A model generated the notes under the pieces. The model ran no database searches and was not told where the DNA came from. It worked only from the letters and a program-made list of their open reading frames with translations. From DATEOR01 sp035296905 (GTDB taxonomy: Bacteria > Actinomycetota > Thermoleophilia > Gaiellales > Gaiellaceae): 37,341 bases of DNA. The translations under genes and the position numbers were made by a program. Location of the stretch: contig DATHAA010000031.1 of the NCBI GenBank assembly GCA_035296905.1, positions 1-37,341 of the forward strand, read 5' to 3'. Each line of letters starts with the position of its first letter. Position 1 is the first letter of the stretch. Positions 16,317 to 23,427 of this stretch are shown in pieces.

Positions 16317-17569
16317 CTACTTGCCTTCGCTCGCGCGCGCGAGGCTCGGGCAAGGCTCTGGCGTGCCGGTTCGCAGGCCCAGCACAAGATAGGTCGTCAT
16401 AGGCCCCTTGCCCTTGACGTCGACCGCGTCCCGCTGCTCGAGCTCGAAGCGATCGGCGAGAAGATCCCGCGTGCGCTCGGTCACCTGGATCGTTCCGGGC
16501 AACGCGTGCGACTCCATGCGGCTCGCCGTGTTCACCATGTCGCCCCACAGGTCGTAGCCGAACCGGCTTCGGCCGATCACCCCGGCGACCACGGGTCCCG
16601 TGTCGATCCCGATGCGCAGACCGAGGGTGGAACCGGACGAGCGCGCACCGACCGCATGCTGCATTGCGAGCGCGAGGTCGGCGATCCGCTAGGCGTGATC
16701 CTGGACGAACACCGGAATGCCGCCGGCGGCCATGTACCCGTCGCCCATCGTCTTGATCTTCTCCAGGCCGTACCTGGCAACGAGCCTGTCGAACTCGGAG
16801 AAGATCCCGTCGAGGAGGCTGACGACCTCTTCCGGAGGTAGGCGCTCGGCGGTCGGCGTGAACCCGGCCAGCTCGGCGAAGAGCACCGAGACCTCGGGGC
16901 AGCGGTCGGCGATGATGCCGCTCTCCCGCTTCAGCCGCTCGGCGATCGGGGCGGGGAGCACGTTGAGGAGGAGCCGCTCCGAGCGCTCGCGCTCCGCTGC
17001 CAGGCCGCGCACGAAGTACTGGAGGAGCAGGAAGGCGGTGAACGACACCGCGCCGACGTTGAGGAAGAAGAACAGCCTGACGAGCCACGACGGGATGTCC
17101 GCGGGCGTGAGCGAGCTGTCGATCGCCGCCGACACGCCGAGGAGACCGAGAAACCCGAGGAACCACGGCACCGAGGCGCGTGCTCCCTGGAACGTAAGCG
17201 CACCGAAAGGCGCGGTCACCGCCCAGAGCCCGACGGCGCTCGACGCCGCGAACCCGCCGAGGCTCCACTGGAGGAGAAACGGCAGCACGAGCATGAAGCA
17301 GAGCTGGGTGCGACGGAAAGCCGCGTGCCGGCCTCTGCGCGCCAGGAACAGGAAGCCGGCGACCGTGCAGACTTGGTACACGAGTGGGATTGCCGCGGAG
17401 ACTCAGAGGCCGAGCGCGGCGTAGGTGGCCACCCAGACGCAGGCGAGCACACCGATCAGAAGCGCCGAGAGGTTGACTGCCTCCTTCTAGATGCGCTCGT
17501 CGGCGTGTCCGCGTCCGAGGCGCCGACCTGGGCGATGCGGGCTACTCGCTGCCGCCAGCGGGAAAGCAT
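16317..17569 (-). pseudogene. Membrane-anchored adenylate/guanylate cyclase, decayed
   Basis: Reading from ATG 17569, MLSRWRQRVARIAQVGASDA leads, after a one-base loss near 17502, into KEAVNLSALLIGVLACVWVA. Several membrane helices follow, then an S-helix-like ERERSERLLLNVLPAPIAERL and the cyclase domain. Three in-frame stops interrupt it: TAG (17489-17487), TGA (17405-17403) and TAG (16691-16689, between QDHA and RIADLALAMQHAVG). The first metal ligand is Glu rather than Asp (LFAELAGFT); the second (KTMGDGYMA) and the Asn/Arg pair (WGDMVNTASRM) are intact. Sequence on both sides of each stop is well conserved in appearance, so inactivation seems recent. The longest surviving pieces are 16689-17381 and 16317-16664. 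Confidence 0.8.
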
Positions 17570-17625
17570 GCCAAGACTGTAAGCGCTCTCGTGCTGGCAG
17601 CAGGGGTCGCGGTGCGGGGCGGGCG

Positions 17626-17889
17626 TTAGAAGCTCTGGATCCGCCAGATGCGGAAGCGCACCACGTCGACCGTCTCCGGCCGCTGCGTGAGAGGCTCGAC
17701 TCCGCGAACCGGAAGGAGCACGCGCGGCTTCGAGTCCGGCAGGCCGTCCCAGATACCGAGCCATTCCGGCTGTCCCGTCGTCTCGTCGCGGAAGACGAGG
17801 TCGAGGTAGCCGACCTTCTCCCCGTCCGAGGCCACCACCTCGTGGCCGCCGAGCCCTTTCAGCTGCTCGTAGTCGTATGTCTCCAGCAC
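17626..17889 (-). CDS. PRC-barrel domain protein
   Basis: A short cytoplasmic protein of 87 residues. GGHEVVASDGEKVGYLDLVF, then DETTGQPEWLGIW and SKPRVLLPVRGVE, is the beta-barrel of the PRC family, known from photosynthetic reaction centre H subunit and RimM. Actinobacterial stand-alone copies are stress-associated, with no proven reaction. GTG 17889 is well supported by AAAGGAGG. The longer frame to 18189 is not credible because it crosses a hairpin terminator. A SigB-like promoter (17944-17920) lies just upstream. Two further PRC-like proteins lie at 36808-37341. Confidence 0.88.
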   Translation of the reverse strand: MLETYDYEQLKGLGGHEVVASDGEKVGYLDLVFRDETTGQPEWLGIWDGLPDSKPRVLLPVRGVEPLTQRPETVDVVRFRIWRIQSF

Positions 17890-17919
17890 GGCGCCTCCTT
17901 TCGAGGATCTCTGGCAGTG

Positions 17920-17944
17920 ATCCCCGCTGTCGGGCCTCGGTAAC
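17920..17944 (-). promoter_or_regulatory. Possible SigB/SigF-type promoter of the PRC-barrel gene
   Basis: On the minus strand GTTA (17944-17941), a 15-base spacer and GGGGAT (17925-17920) resemble the actinobacterial general-stress promoter GTTT-N15-GGGWAW. It ends about 31 bases before GTG 17889 and starts after the terminator at 17971-18000. Confidence 0.4.
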
Positions 17945-17970
17945 TGCCGTGGGGGACGCAGGTCTGAAGG

Positions 17971-18000
17971 CGAGAGGGGCGGCCGGAGCCGCCCCTCTCG
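17971..18000 (-). terminator. Strong hairpin terminator of the secreted-peptide gene
   Basis: CGAGAGGGGCGGC and GCCGCCCCTCTCG form a perfect 13-bp stem with loop CGGA. It lies 45 bases beyond the stop of the 18045-18302 gene. There is no T-run on either side, as is usual for high-GC terminators. Confidence 0.65.
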
Positions 18001-18044
18001 GCGGAATCGAAGCGGTGTCGTCCTGGTTTTGCCGGCCCGAGCCG

Positions 18045-18302
18045 CTAGCGGGCGCAGCCGACGGGCGCGTCGAAGCCACCGTCTCCGACGGTCAGCGATG
18101 AGTTCCCGACGTCCTGCGGGATGAGACCTGTGATGGGATCCCCTTGCGCACGGTTTGCGCCCGTGTTGGCGAGGCTGGTCACACCGCACTCGTTCGCGAT
18201 GGTCAAGAGCGGCGTGATTCCGTGTACGTGCGCGGATCCTGTCGACGGTGCGAGCGCGGCAACCGCGGCTACCACGGCACCGATCATGGCGATGCGTCGC
18301 AT
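18045..18302 (-). CDS. Small secreted protein, unknown function
   Basis: 85 residues with a clear Sec signal peptide: MRRIAMIGAVVAAVAALAPS, with cleavage expected after GSA near residue 24. The mature part of about 60 residues has two cysteines (NECGVTSLANTG and PVGCAR at the very end) that could form one disulfide, and a Gly/Asn-rich middle (DVGNSSLTVGDGGFDAP). No domain is recognised. ATG 18302 has GGAGG upstream. It has its own terminator and is divergent from the 18410 operon, so it is likely a single-gene unit making an extracellular or wall-associated peptide. Confidence 0.85.
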   Translation of the reverse strand: MRRIAMIGAVVAAVAALAPSTGSAHVHGITPLLTIANECGVTSLANTGANRAQGDPITGLIPQDVGNSSLTVGDGGFDAPVGCAR

Positions 18303-18396
18303 GACGTGATCCTCCCCTCGTGGACTCCCTGTACTACGCAGGCCGAAGGTGAACGGATTCGCCCGCGGCCCGCGCGGCTGACGGCCGGCCTCCGGG

Positions 18397-18402
18397 TAGA
18401 CT
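18397..18402 (+). promoter_or_regulatory. -10 box TAGACT, probable leaderless promoter
   Basis: TAGACT ends seven bases before GTG 18410. This spacing places the transcription start at or next to the start codon, as in leaderless actinobacterial genes, and supports the GTG as the start. No strong -35 is seen. Confidence 0.45.
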
Positions 18403-18409
18403 CGACACC

Positions 18410-18718
18410 GTGGCGATACCGGTCCGGGACGCGCCTGAGATCACCGTCCCGCCGTCGAGCCCGCTCGACGACGTGCTCCGCCGCGTGAACCGGATCCGCA
18501 CGGATCGCGGCGCCGATCCTCTCTACTCGCTCCCCTCCGCGTGCACGGTCTGGGACGGCGGCGGCTGCGTCCTCGAGCGCGCCTTCGATCATCTCGGCGT
18601 GCTCGTGGTCGACTACCGGCAGGCGCACGGCCGCGGTTTTTCGTTCGACCACGGTCTCGGTGACTTCGTCCGCGAGTTCGACGCCGGCCGCTATCCCGGC
18701 CTCGTCGCGGAGAAGTGA
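18410..18718 (+). CDS. Small hypothetical protein coupled to a BNR-repeat protein
   Basis: 102 residues beginning at GTG 18410. It starts MAIPVRDAPEITVPPSSPLD, then a helix (DDVLRRVNRIRTDRG), one pair of cysteines (SACTVWDGGGCVLE) and acidic C-terminal strands. It looks soluble and no family is recognised. The stop codon overlaps the GTG of the next gene by four bases (GTGA at 18715-18718), so the two are translationally coupled and probably act together. A leaderless promoter is suggested by TAGACT at 18397. Confidence 0.7.
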   Translation: MAIPVRDAPEITVPPSSPLDDVLRRVNRIRTDRGADPLYSLPSACTVWDGGGCVLERAFDHLGVLVVDYRQAHGRGFSFDHGLGDFVREFDAGRYPGLVAEK

Positions 18719-19668
18719 CGGCGCTCTTCGTCGCCACCGGCGACGCCGTCGTGCGGGTCGCCGACGGGCGGGCAGAGATCCTCCTGGAGGAGGCAGGCGC
18801 GCAGTGCGTCGCCGGCGACCCGCGCAACCCCGAGCGCGTCCTCGCCGGTTGCCGCGGAGGTGGGGTGTTCGAGAGCGAGGACGACGGGGCGACCTGGCGA
18901 GATGCCGGCCTCCCCACAACAGACATCTTCTCGGTCGCCTACAGCCCCGCCGACGGCGCTGCCTACGCGGGCTGCGAGCCGAGCGCGCTCTGGGTTCGTC
19001 GCAACGGCGACTGGGAGGAGCTCTCCGCTCTTCGAGAGCTTCCGTCCGCTCCGACCTGGAGCTTTCCCCCGCGCCCGTGGACGTCGCACGTGCGCTGGAT
19101 TGCACCGAGTCCGCACGAGGCCGAGGTCGTCCTCGCCGGCATCGAGTTAGGCGGCCTCATGCGCACCTCCGACGGCGGTACGACCTGGGAAGACCATCGC
19201 CCCGGAGCCCAGCGCGATGTCCATTCGCTCGCCTGGCACCCGACGGAGCCGGGGCGCGCCTACGAGGCCGCGGGCGGCGGATCGGCCTGGAGCCGCGACA
19301 ACGGTGAAAGCTGGGAGGGAATGGACGACGGCCGCGACCGCCAGTACACGTGGGCTCTGGCAGTCGACCCGGCCGATCCCGACTGCTGGTTCGTTTCGGC
19401 CGCGCCCGGCCCCTTCCACGCGCACGGCGCTCGCCCGTCTGCCGAGGCCGGGCTGTATCGCTGGCGCGGTCAAGGCCCGTGGGAGGAGCTCGACCTCGGG
19501 CTTCCGCGTCCGCTCGAGACGATGCCCTACGCGCTTGCGGCGACCGATGAGGGCCTCATCGCGGCGCTGCGCGACGGCCGTCTCTTCCGGAGCGGCGATC
19601 AGGGCGACAGCTGGCGCCCGCTCGAGGCCGGCGGCCTCACGAACGTCGTCGCCATGGCGTCCGTGTAG
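18715..19668 (+). CDS. BNR/Asp-box repeat (sialidase- or VPS10-like propeller) protein
   Basis: A 317-residue beta-propeller. Four Asp-box repeats are visible: SEDDGATW, TSDGGTTW, SRDNGESW and SGDQGDSW, spaced by 60 to 120 residues, with the alternating VFESEDDG/GLMRTSDG strand pattern. Such propellers occur in glycosidases, photosystem assembly factors and sorting receptors. No signal peptide is present, so this copy appears cytoplasmic, and the catalytic Arg triad of sialidases is not evident. A carbohydrate-hydrolase label would therefore be unsupported. It is translationally coupled to the 18410 gene through the GTGA overlap. A hairpin terminator follows at 19689. Confidence 0.87.
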   Translation: MTALFVATGDAVVRVADGRAEILLEEAGAQCVAGDPRNPERVLAGCRGGGVFESEDDGATWRDAGLPTTDIFSVAYSPADGAAYAGCEPSALWVRRNGDWEELSALRELPSAPTWSFPPRPWTSHVRWIAPSPHEAEVVLAGIELGGLMRTSDGGTTWEDHRPGAQRDVHSLAWHPTEPGRAYEAAGGGSAWSRDNGESWEGMDDGRDRQYTWALAVDPADPDCWFVSAAPGPFHAHGARPSAEAGLYRWRGQGPWEELDLGLPRPLETMPYALAATDEGLIAALRDGRLFRSGDQGDSWRPLEAGGLTNVVAMASV

Positions 19669-19688
19669 TCGTCGTGGGGAGCGACGGC

Positions 19689-19714
19689 AGAGGGGCGCCC
19701 TCGGACGCCCCTCT
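19689..19714. terminator. Bidirectional hairpin terminator
   Basis: AGAGGGGCG (19689-19697) pairs with CGCCCCTCT (19706-19714) around an eight-base loop. It lies in the 69-bp gap between two convergent genes and can serve both. Confidence 0.6.
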
Positions 19715-19737
19715 TGCAAACGACTCTCGCGCCGTCG

Positions 19738-20019
19738 CTACGCGCTCGCGACGGCCGGCTCGGGGAGGCCGAGCGCCTGCTCCGTATCGACCTCGAACCA
19801 CAGATTCTCGCTCGAGTCCCCGAGCGTCGCGTCGACGTACTCCCGGACCTCGTCGAGGGAGTTCCCCTCCCAGAGGCAGATGACTGCCGACTGGTCCGTG
19901 CTCGGATAGAACTTGCGCACCCGCACGCCCGCGGGCGCGCCGCGACCTTCGAGCAGGTTCTGCCCGCGTGCGAATGCCACCTGGGCGTCCAGGATCGTGT
20001 GCTCCACGACGACGAACAT
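19738..20019 (-). CDS. Conserved 93-residue alpha/beta protein, unknown function
   Basis: A small soluble protein: MFVVVEHTILDAQVAFARGQ, then PAGVRVRKFYPSTDQSAVIC and LWEGNSLDEVREYVDATLGD. It ends with DTEQALGLPEP. The pattern of strand VVVEHT, strand ICLWE and a helix after EV resembles small dimeric alpha/beta-barrel (DUF4242-like) proteins, but I cannot name the family. ATG 20019 is well supported by AAGGAGG. A 19-bp inverted repeat directly upstream of the ribosome-binding site (20037-20055) suggests repressor control. The longer frame to 20076 would run through that repeat and is not preferred. Confidence 0.8.
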   Translation of the reverse strand: MFVVVEHTILDAQVAFARGQNLLEGRGAPAGVRVRKFYPSTDQSAVICLWEGNSLDEVREYVDATLGDSSENLWFEVDTEQALGLPEPAVASA

Positions 20020-20036
20020 GACGTACCTCCTTAGGC

Positions 20037-20055
20037 TCGTTCGACTTTCGAACGA
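20037..20055. promoter_or_regulatory. Inverted repeat, probable operator
   Basis: TCGTTCGA, a three-base spacer CTT and TCGAACGA form a perfect 8+3+8 palindrome just upstream of the ribosome-binding site of the 19738-20019 gene. A three-base loop is poor for an RNA hairpin, so a DNA-binding protein is more likely. Confidence 0.5.
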
Positions 20056-20090
20056 CGGTACGGCGCCGGATAGCAAGGGGCATCGGGCGC

Positions 20091-20126
20091 ATTGACCAAC
20101 TTGCGCGGCCGTCGCGGATGGTCAAT
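20091..20126. repeat. Spaced inverted repeat ATTGACCA / TGGTCAAT
   Basis: ATTGACCA (20091-20098) and TGGTCAAT (20119-20126) are exactly complementary, with a 20-base spacer. They lie between the stop of the LuxR-type regulator (20144) and the promoter region of the next gene. They could be a weak terminator for the regulator or an operator. Confidence 0.4.
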
Positions 20127-20143
20127 TCACGCCACGCGTCAGG

Positions 20144-21781
20144 TCAGAGCAGGCCGTGTTCCGAGGCGAAGACGCTCGCAGCAGCTCGTGAGCACAGGCG
20201 GAGCTTGGCGAAGATGTTCTGGACATGCCGTGCGACGGTGCGCTCGCTGATGACGAGCTCGGTCGCGATGTCTCGGTTGCTCATGCCGCTGGCGACGAGG
20301 CGCAGGACCTGAACCTCACGCGCGCTCAGCCCGTGGGCGTCCGGCGGAGTGCGGCCGGCGAGCTCATCGACACGCGCGATTTCAGGCGCGGCGCCGAGCT
20401 TCTCGAAAGCGTCGCGGGCGGCCTCGAGCTCCACCGCCTTGGTGTCGTCGTCGCCGAGCTCAGCGCAGGCGAGTCCGAGTAGGACACGCGAGCGCGCGGC
20501 CTCGTAGGGTGCCTCGAGCTCCTGCCACATTCTCCAGGCGCTCCGGAGCGCGGCGACGGCGCCGTCGGCGTTCCCCTCAGCAAGCGCGAGCGCGCCCCTC
20601 GCGTGCGCGGCCGTCGCGGCGAGCAACTCGCTCGGTTGCCGCGCCGCGATCTCTTCGAGCTCGCCGCAGGAGGCTCGTGCCCCTTCGAGGTCTCCGACCG
20701 CAAGGGCGATCTCCACCCAGGCGGGAAGTAATGCCGCCCGCCGGAGCGGCAGCACCGTCTCGTCGAGGGCGCGACGAATGGCTGCGGCCGCCGCCTCTCC
20801 CTTTCCCTGGGCCAGGCGGAGCAGCGCGAGCCCCGGCAGCGGCTCGCGGCCGAAGCGGGCCGACTCCTTGTAGGCGGTCTCGGCTTCGCGAAACGCGCCC
20901 TGGAAACGATGGACCTCGCCTTCGCGGTACGCCGCGTGCCCGAGGGCGCGCTGGTTCAGCACGCCTCGCCTGAAGCGCTCGCCGACCTGCCGAAGCTCCT
21001 CGAGCGCGGCGGTCCAGGCGCCGCCGATGGTCATGAGCTCGGCCCTGTGCACGAGGCAGAGGCCGTTGTGCGCAACCATCTCGGGCTGCTCCTCGCACCA
21101 CCGCGTCAACGCCGCCGTCCACTCGCGGGCGCGACGAACTTCGTAGACGTCGCGGCAGAAGGCGATCGTGTTGCAGTAGACGATGCCCGCGACGATCGGC
21201 GAGAGCTGCCCGGCGCTGACCGCGGCCATGGACTCGTCGACGAGGCGCAGGCCCTCCTCGGCTTTTCCTTGGCGGACGAGGGCATGGCCCTGCTCCATGA
21301 CTCCCATGGCGGCCAGGTCTTGGTCGCCGAAGCGTTCCCCGGTTTCCGCCGTCTCGGTCGCGGTCGCGTGGGCGGCCTCGAACTCGCCTCGAGACGTGTG
21401 CTCCAGGACCACGGGGATGAGGAGATATCCGCGCTCGGCGCAGTCGGAGTCCTCCGGCTCGAGCAGCCTGTTGCCGCGCGCGAACCAGCCGAGCGCGGGG
21501 CTGAGCTGCCCTCGGAACAGCATGCTGTGGCCGACCCAGAAGGCGCAGCGGACGGCGGGCCGGACGTCGCCCGTAGCCAGATGGGCGCTGTGTGCCCGCT
21601 CGAGCCCGTCGACGTAGTCCTCGTCCAGGCCCAGCATGTAGGCCGACCGCGCGAGCAGCTCGAGGTCCGCGGCCGAAAGCGCGAGCTCCTTGTCGGCTGC
21701 GGCGAGCGCTTCGTAGGCATCGCCCCACGCCCGGCTCGCGTAGGCGTTGCGGGCCCGCTCGAGCTCGCTCTCTGCATTCAT
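20144..21781 (-). CDS. LuxR-family transcriptional regulator with TPR sensor region
   Basis: 545 residues. About 460 N-terminal residues form TPR-like helix pairs (for example ELERARNAYASRAWGDAYEA, ARNA/EGN repeats, FREAETAYKESARFG). A C-terminal HTH follows: LSAREVQVLRLVASGMSNRD, then IATELVISERTVARHVQNIF and AKLRL, the complete LuxR/NarL DNA-binding domain. No P-loop ATPase domain is present, unlike full MalT/LAL regulators, so it is a short variant in which TPRs directly bind a partner or ligand. ATG 21781 is used. It is divergent from the alpha/beta hydrolase gene at 21844, 62 bp away, a likely target. Confidence 0.93.
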   Translation of the reverse strand: MNAESELERARNAYASRAWGDAYEALAAADKELALSAADLELLARSAYMLGLDEDYVDGLERAHSAHLATGDVRPAVRCAFWVGHSMLFRGQLSPALGWFARGNRLLEPEDSDCAERGYLLIPVVLEHTSRGEFEAAHATATETAETGERFGDQDLAAMGVMEQGHALVRQGKAEEGLRLVDESMAAVSAGQLSPIVAGIVYCNTIAFCRDVYEVRRAREWTAALTRWCEEQPEMVAHNGLCLVHRAELMTIGGAWTAALEELRQVGERFRRGVLNQRALGHAAYREGEVHRFQGAFREAETAYKESARFGREPLPGLALLRLAQGKGEAAAAAIRRALDETVLPLRRAALLPAWVEIALAVGDLEGARASCGELEEIAARQPSELLAATAAHARGALALAEGNADGAVAALRSAWRMWQELEAPYEAARSRVLLGLACAELGDDDTKAVELEAARDAFEKLGAAPEIARVDELAGRTPPDAHGLSAREVQVLRLVASGMSNRDIATELVISERTVARHVQNIFAKLRLCSRAAASVFASEHGLL

Positions 21782-21829
21782 GCCACGCCATTGTCGACTT
21801 CGGCGCGACGCCGGTCTAGCGAGACGCTC

Positions 21830-21835
21830 TAGCGT
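21830..21835 (+). promoter_or_regulatory. -10 box TAGCGT, probable leaderless promoter
   Basis: TAGCGT ends eight bases before GTG 21844, in the 62-bp divergent region shared with the LuxR-type gene. Its position supports the GTG start. Confidence 0.4.
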
Positions 21836-21843
21836 TTGCGGAC

Positions 21844-22479
21844 GTGAGCACGTTTGCGCTGATCCACGGCGGCGGCAGCAGTGCCTGGGACTGGCACCTG
21901 GTCGCCCCCGAGCTCGCAGAGCGCGGGCACGACCCGGTTCCCGTCGACCTCCCGACCGAGGACGAATCCGCGAGCTGGTGGGACTACGCGGACGCGGTCG
22001 TCGAGGCCGTGGGAGATCGCTCGCACCTGGTCGTCGTTGGCCACTCGATGGGCGGCTTCACGGCGCCGCTCGTCTGCGCACGGCGCCCCACCGATGCCCT
22101 CGTCTTTGTCGCGGGGATGATCCCGGCCCACGGAGAGTCCTTCAACGATTGGTGGACGAACACCGCCTACGAGGCGAGCGGCTACGAGGACGTCTTCTAC
22201 CACGACGTTCCGCCCGAGCTCGCGGCCGAAGCGAGACAGAGAGAACACAATCAGGCGGACAAGCCGCTCGGAGCGCCCTGGCCGCTCGAGCAGTGGCCTG
22301 ACGTGCCGACGCGGTATCTCCTCTGCCGCGACGACCGCATGTTTCCGGCCGAGTGGGCGCGCCGCCATGCGCGCGAGCGACTCGGGATCGAGGCGGACGA
22401 GATGGACGGCGGGCACTACATCGCACTCAGCCGGCCCGCTGAGCTGGCCGAGCGGCTCGACAGCTATGCCAGGTCTTGA
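21844..22479 (+). CDS. Alpha/beta-hydrolase (esterase-like)
   Basis: A compact 211-residue alpha/beta hydrolase. The oxyanion region is FALIHGGGSSAWDW. The nucleophile elbow is VVGHSMGG (S68), the acid is probably in LLCRDDRMFP and the catalytic His in DGGHYIALS. It resembles the salicylate esterase/MenH-like hydrolases that act on small esters. No lid domain is evident. GTG 21844 follows a probable leaderless -10 box. It is divergent from the LuxR-type regulator and convergent with the secreted protease, with a hairpin terminator between them. Confidence 0.92.
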   Translation: MSTFALIHGGGSSAWDWHLVAPELAERGHDPVPVDLPTEDESASWWDYADAVVEAVGDRSHLVVVGHSMGGFTAPLVCARRPTDALVFVAGMIPAHGESFNDWWTNTAYEASGYEDVFYHDVPPELAAEARQREHNQADKPLGAPWPLEQWPDVPTRYLLCRDDRMFPAEWARRHARERLGIEADEMDGGHYIALSRPAELAERLDSYARS

Positions 22480-22496
22480 GGTCCGCCTGGTCGCAG

Positions 22497-22529
22497 GCTG
22501 CCCGGACGGGGGATATCCGCCCGGGCAGC
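22497..22529. terminator. Bidirectional hairpin terminator
   Basis: GCTGCCCGGACGG (22497-22509) pairs with CCGCCCGGGCAGC (22517-22529) with one mismatch and a seven-base loop, between convergent genes ending at 22479 and 22544. Confidence 0.65.
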
Positions 22530-22543
22530 TACGTCCCCTTCGC

Positions 22544-23362
22544 TTACAGGTAGGTGGCCAGGAAGTCCTGTGCGACCGCCGAATCGAGCCGATACTCCAG
22601 GTTCGGCCCCGCACAGCGATAGCTGAACGTCCATGTGTTCAGCGCGACGATGGTGTCGTCGTGGAACAGCGGCCCGCCGGAATCCCCGAAACACACGCCA
22701 GCGGTGATCTTCAGGAACCGGTCCGGGAAGGCATCCTGAGCCGCGATCGAGGTCACGTCGCGGTAACTTCGGATCCCGTCGAAGACCGTGATCGCCTTCG
22801 GCGACCCAGCGCTACCGGTGATGAATGCATCGGTGCCATACCCGACGACGGTGAACGTCTCACTCTTGAGGTCTAGCGTGTCGAGATAGCCCTCCTCCGC
22901 GATGGGCGCCGGCGTCACGCCGTCAACCGACTCGGTAAGGAAGACGAGCGCGATGTCCTCGGCCGGAGGCGCCAGGCAGGCATGCTTCGAGTTGCCGAAA
23001 CAGGGCCCCGCCGTGAACCAGTCCGGATGGACGACGATGTAGTCGACGGTGTAGTAGGGCGCGTCCCCCTCGGGATCGAAGGAGATCCTCAGGTCGTCCG
23101 GACCGAATCCGTCAGACCCTTCTTCGACGAGAAAATCGGTGCAGTGCGCGGCGGTGAGAACCACGTCACCGCGGACGAGCGTCCCCGAACAGAAATCGAA
23201 CCACTCGCCATCGACATTCAGCTGCAGCACGCCGACGTTCGCGTACGTGTTGGCCGTGTCCGAAGTCCCATCGATCACGGCACCTGCCGGGGCGGCGAGG
23301 AGCAGAACCGCGAGTGTCGCGGCAGCCGCCAAAAGCTTCGCGGCGCTTGGCATGATGCGCAT
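22544..23362 (-). CDS. Secreted trypsin-like serine protease (S1 family)
   Basis: 272 residues with a Sec signal peptide (MRIMPSAAKLLAAAATLAVL, predicted cut after AGA near residue 28) and then the chymotrypsin fold. The triad is complete: H73 in LTAAHC, D136 in AEDIAL and S228 in CFGDSGGP. Residue pairs C58/C74 and others could form disulfides as in exported actinobacterial trypsins. There is almost no propeptide: VIDGTSD, which begins the mature chain, resembles the IVGG-type activation end. It should act outside the cell on proteins or peptides. ATG 23362 has AAGGGGGAA upstream. It follows the phosphoesterase gene by 65 bp. Confidence 0.94.
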   Translation of the reverse strand: MRIMPSAAKLLAAAATLAVLLLAAPAGAVIDGTSDTANTYANVGVLQLNVDGEWFDFCSGTLVRGDVVLTAAHCTDFLVEEGSDGFGPDDLRISFDPEGDAPYYTVDYIVVHPDWFTAGPCFGNSKHACLAPPAEDIALVFLTESVDGVTPAPIAEEGYLDTLDLKSETFTVVGYGTDAFITGSAGSPKAITVFDGIRSYRDVTSIAAQDAFPDRFLKITAGVCFGDSGGPLFHDDTIVALNTWTFSYRCAGPNLEYRLDSAVAQDFLATYL

Positions 23363-23427
23363 GTTTCCCCCTTCCAGCGTTTTGGCGCGACCACCCTACC
23401 GTGTTCAGCTCCCGGGCGAGATCAGCG

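Noticed and set aside
17403..17405. In-frame TGA in the membrane cyclase as a selenocysteine codon
   Set aside because: The position is in a membrane helix, two further TAG stops and a frame break affect the same gene, and no SECIS-like hairpin is obvious.
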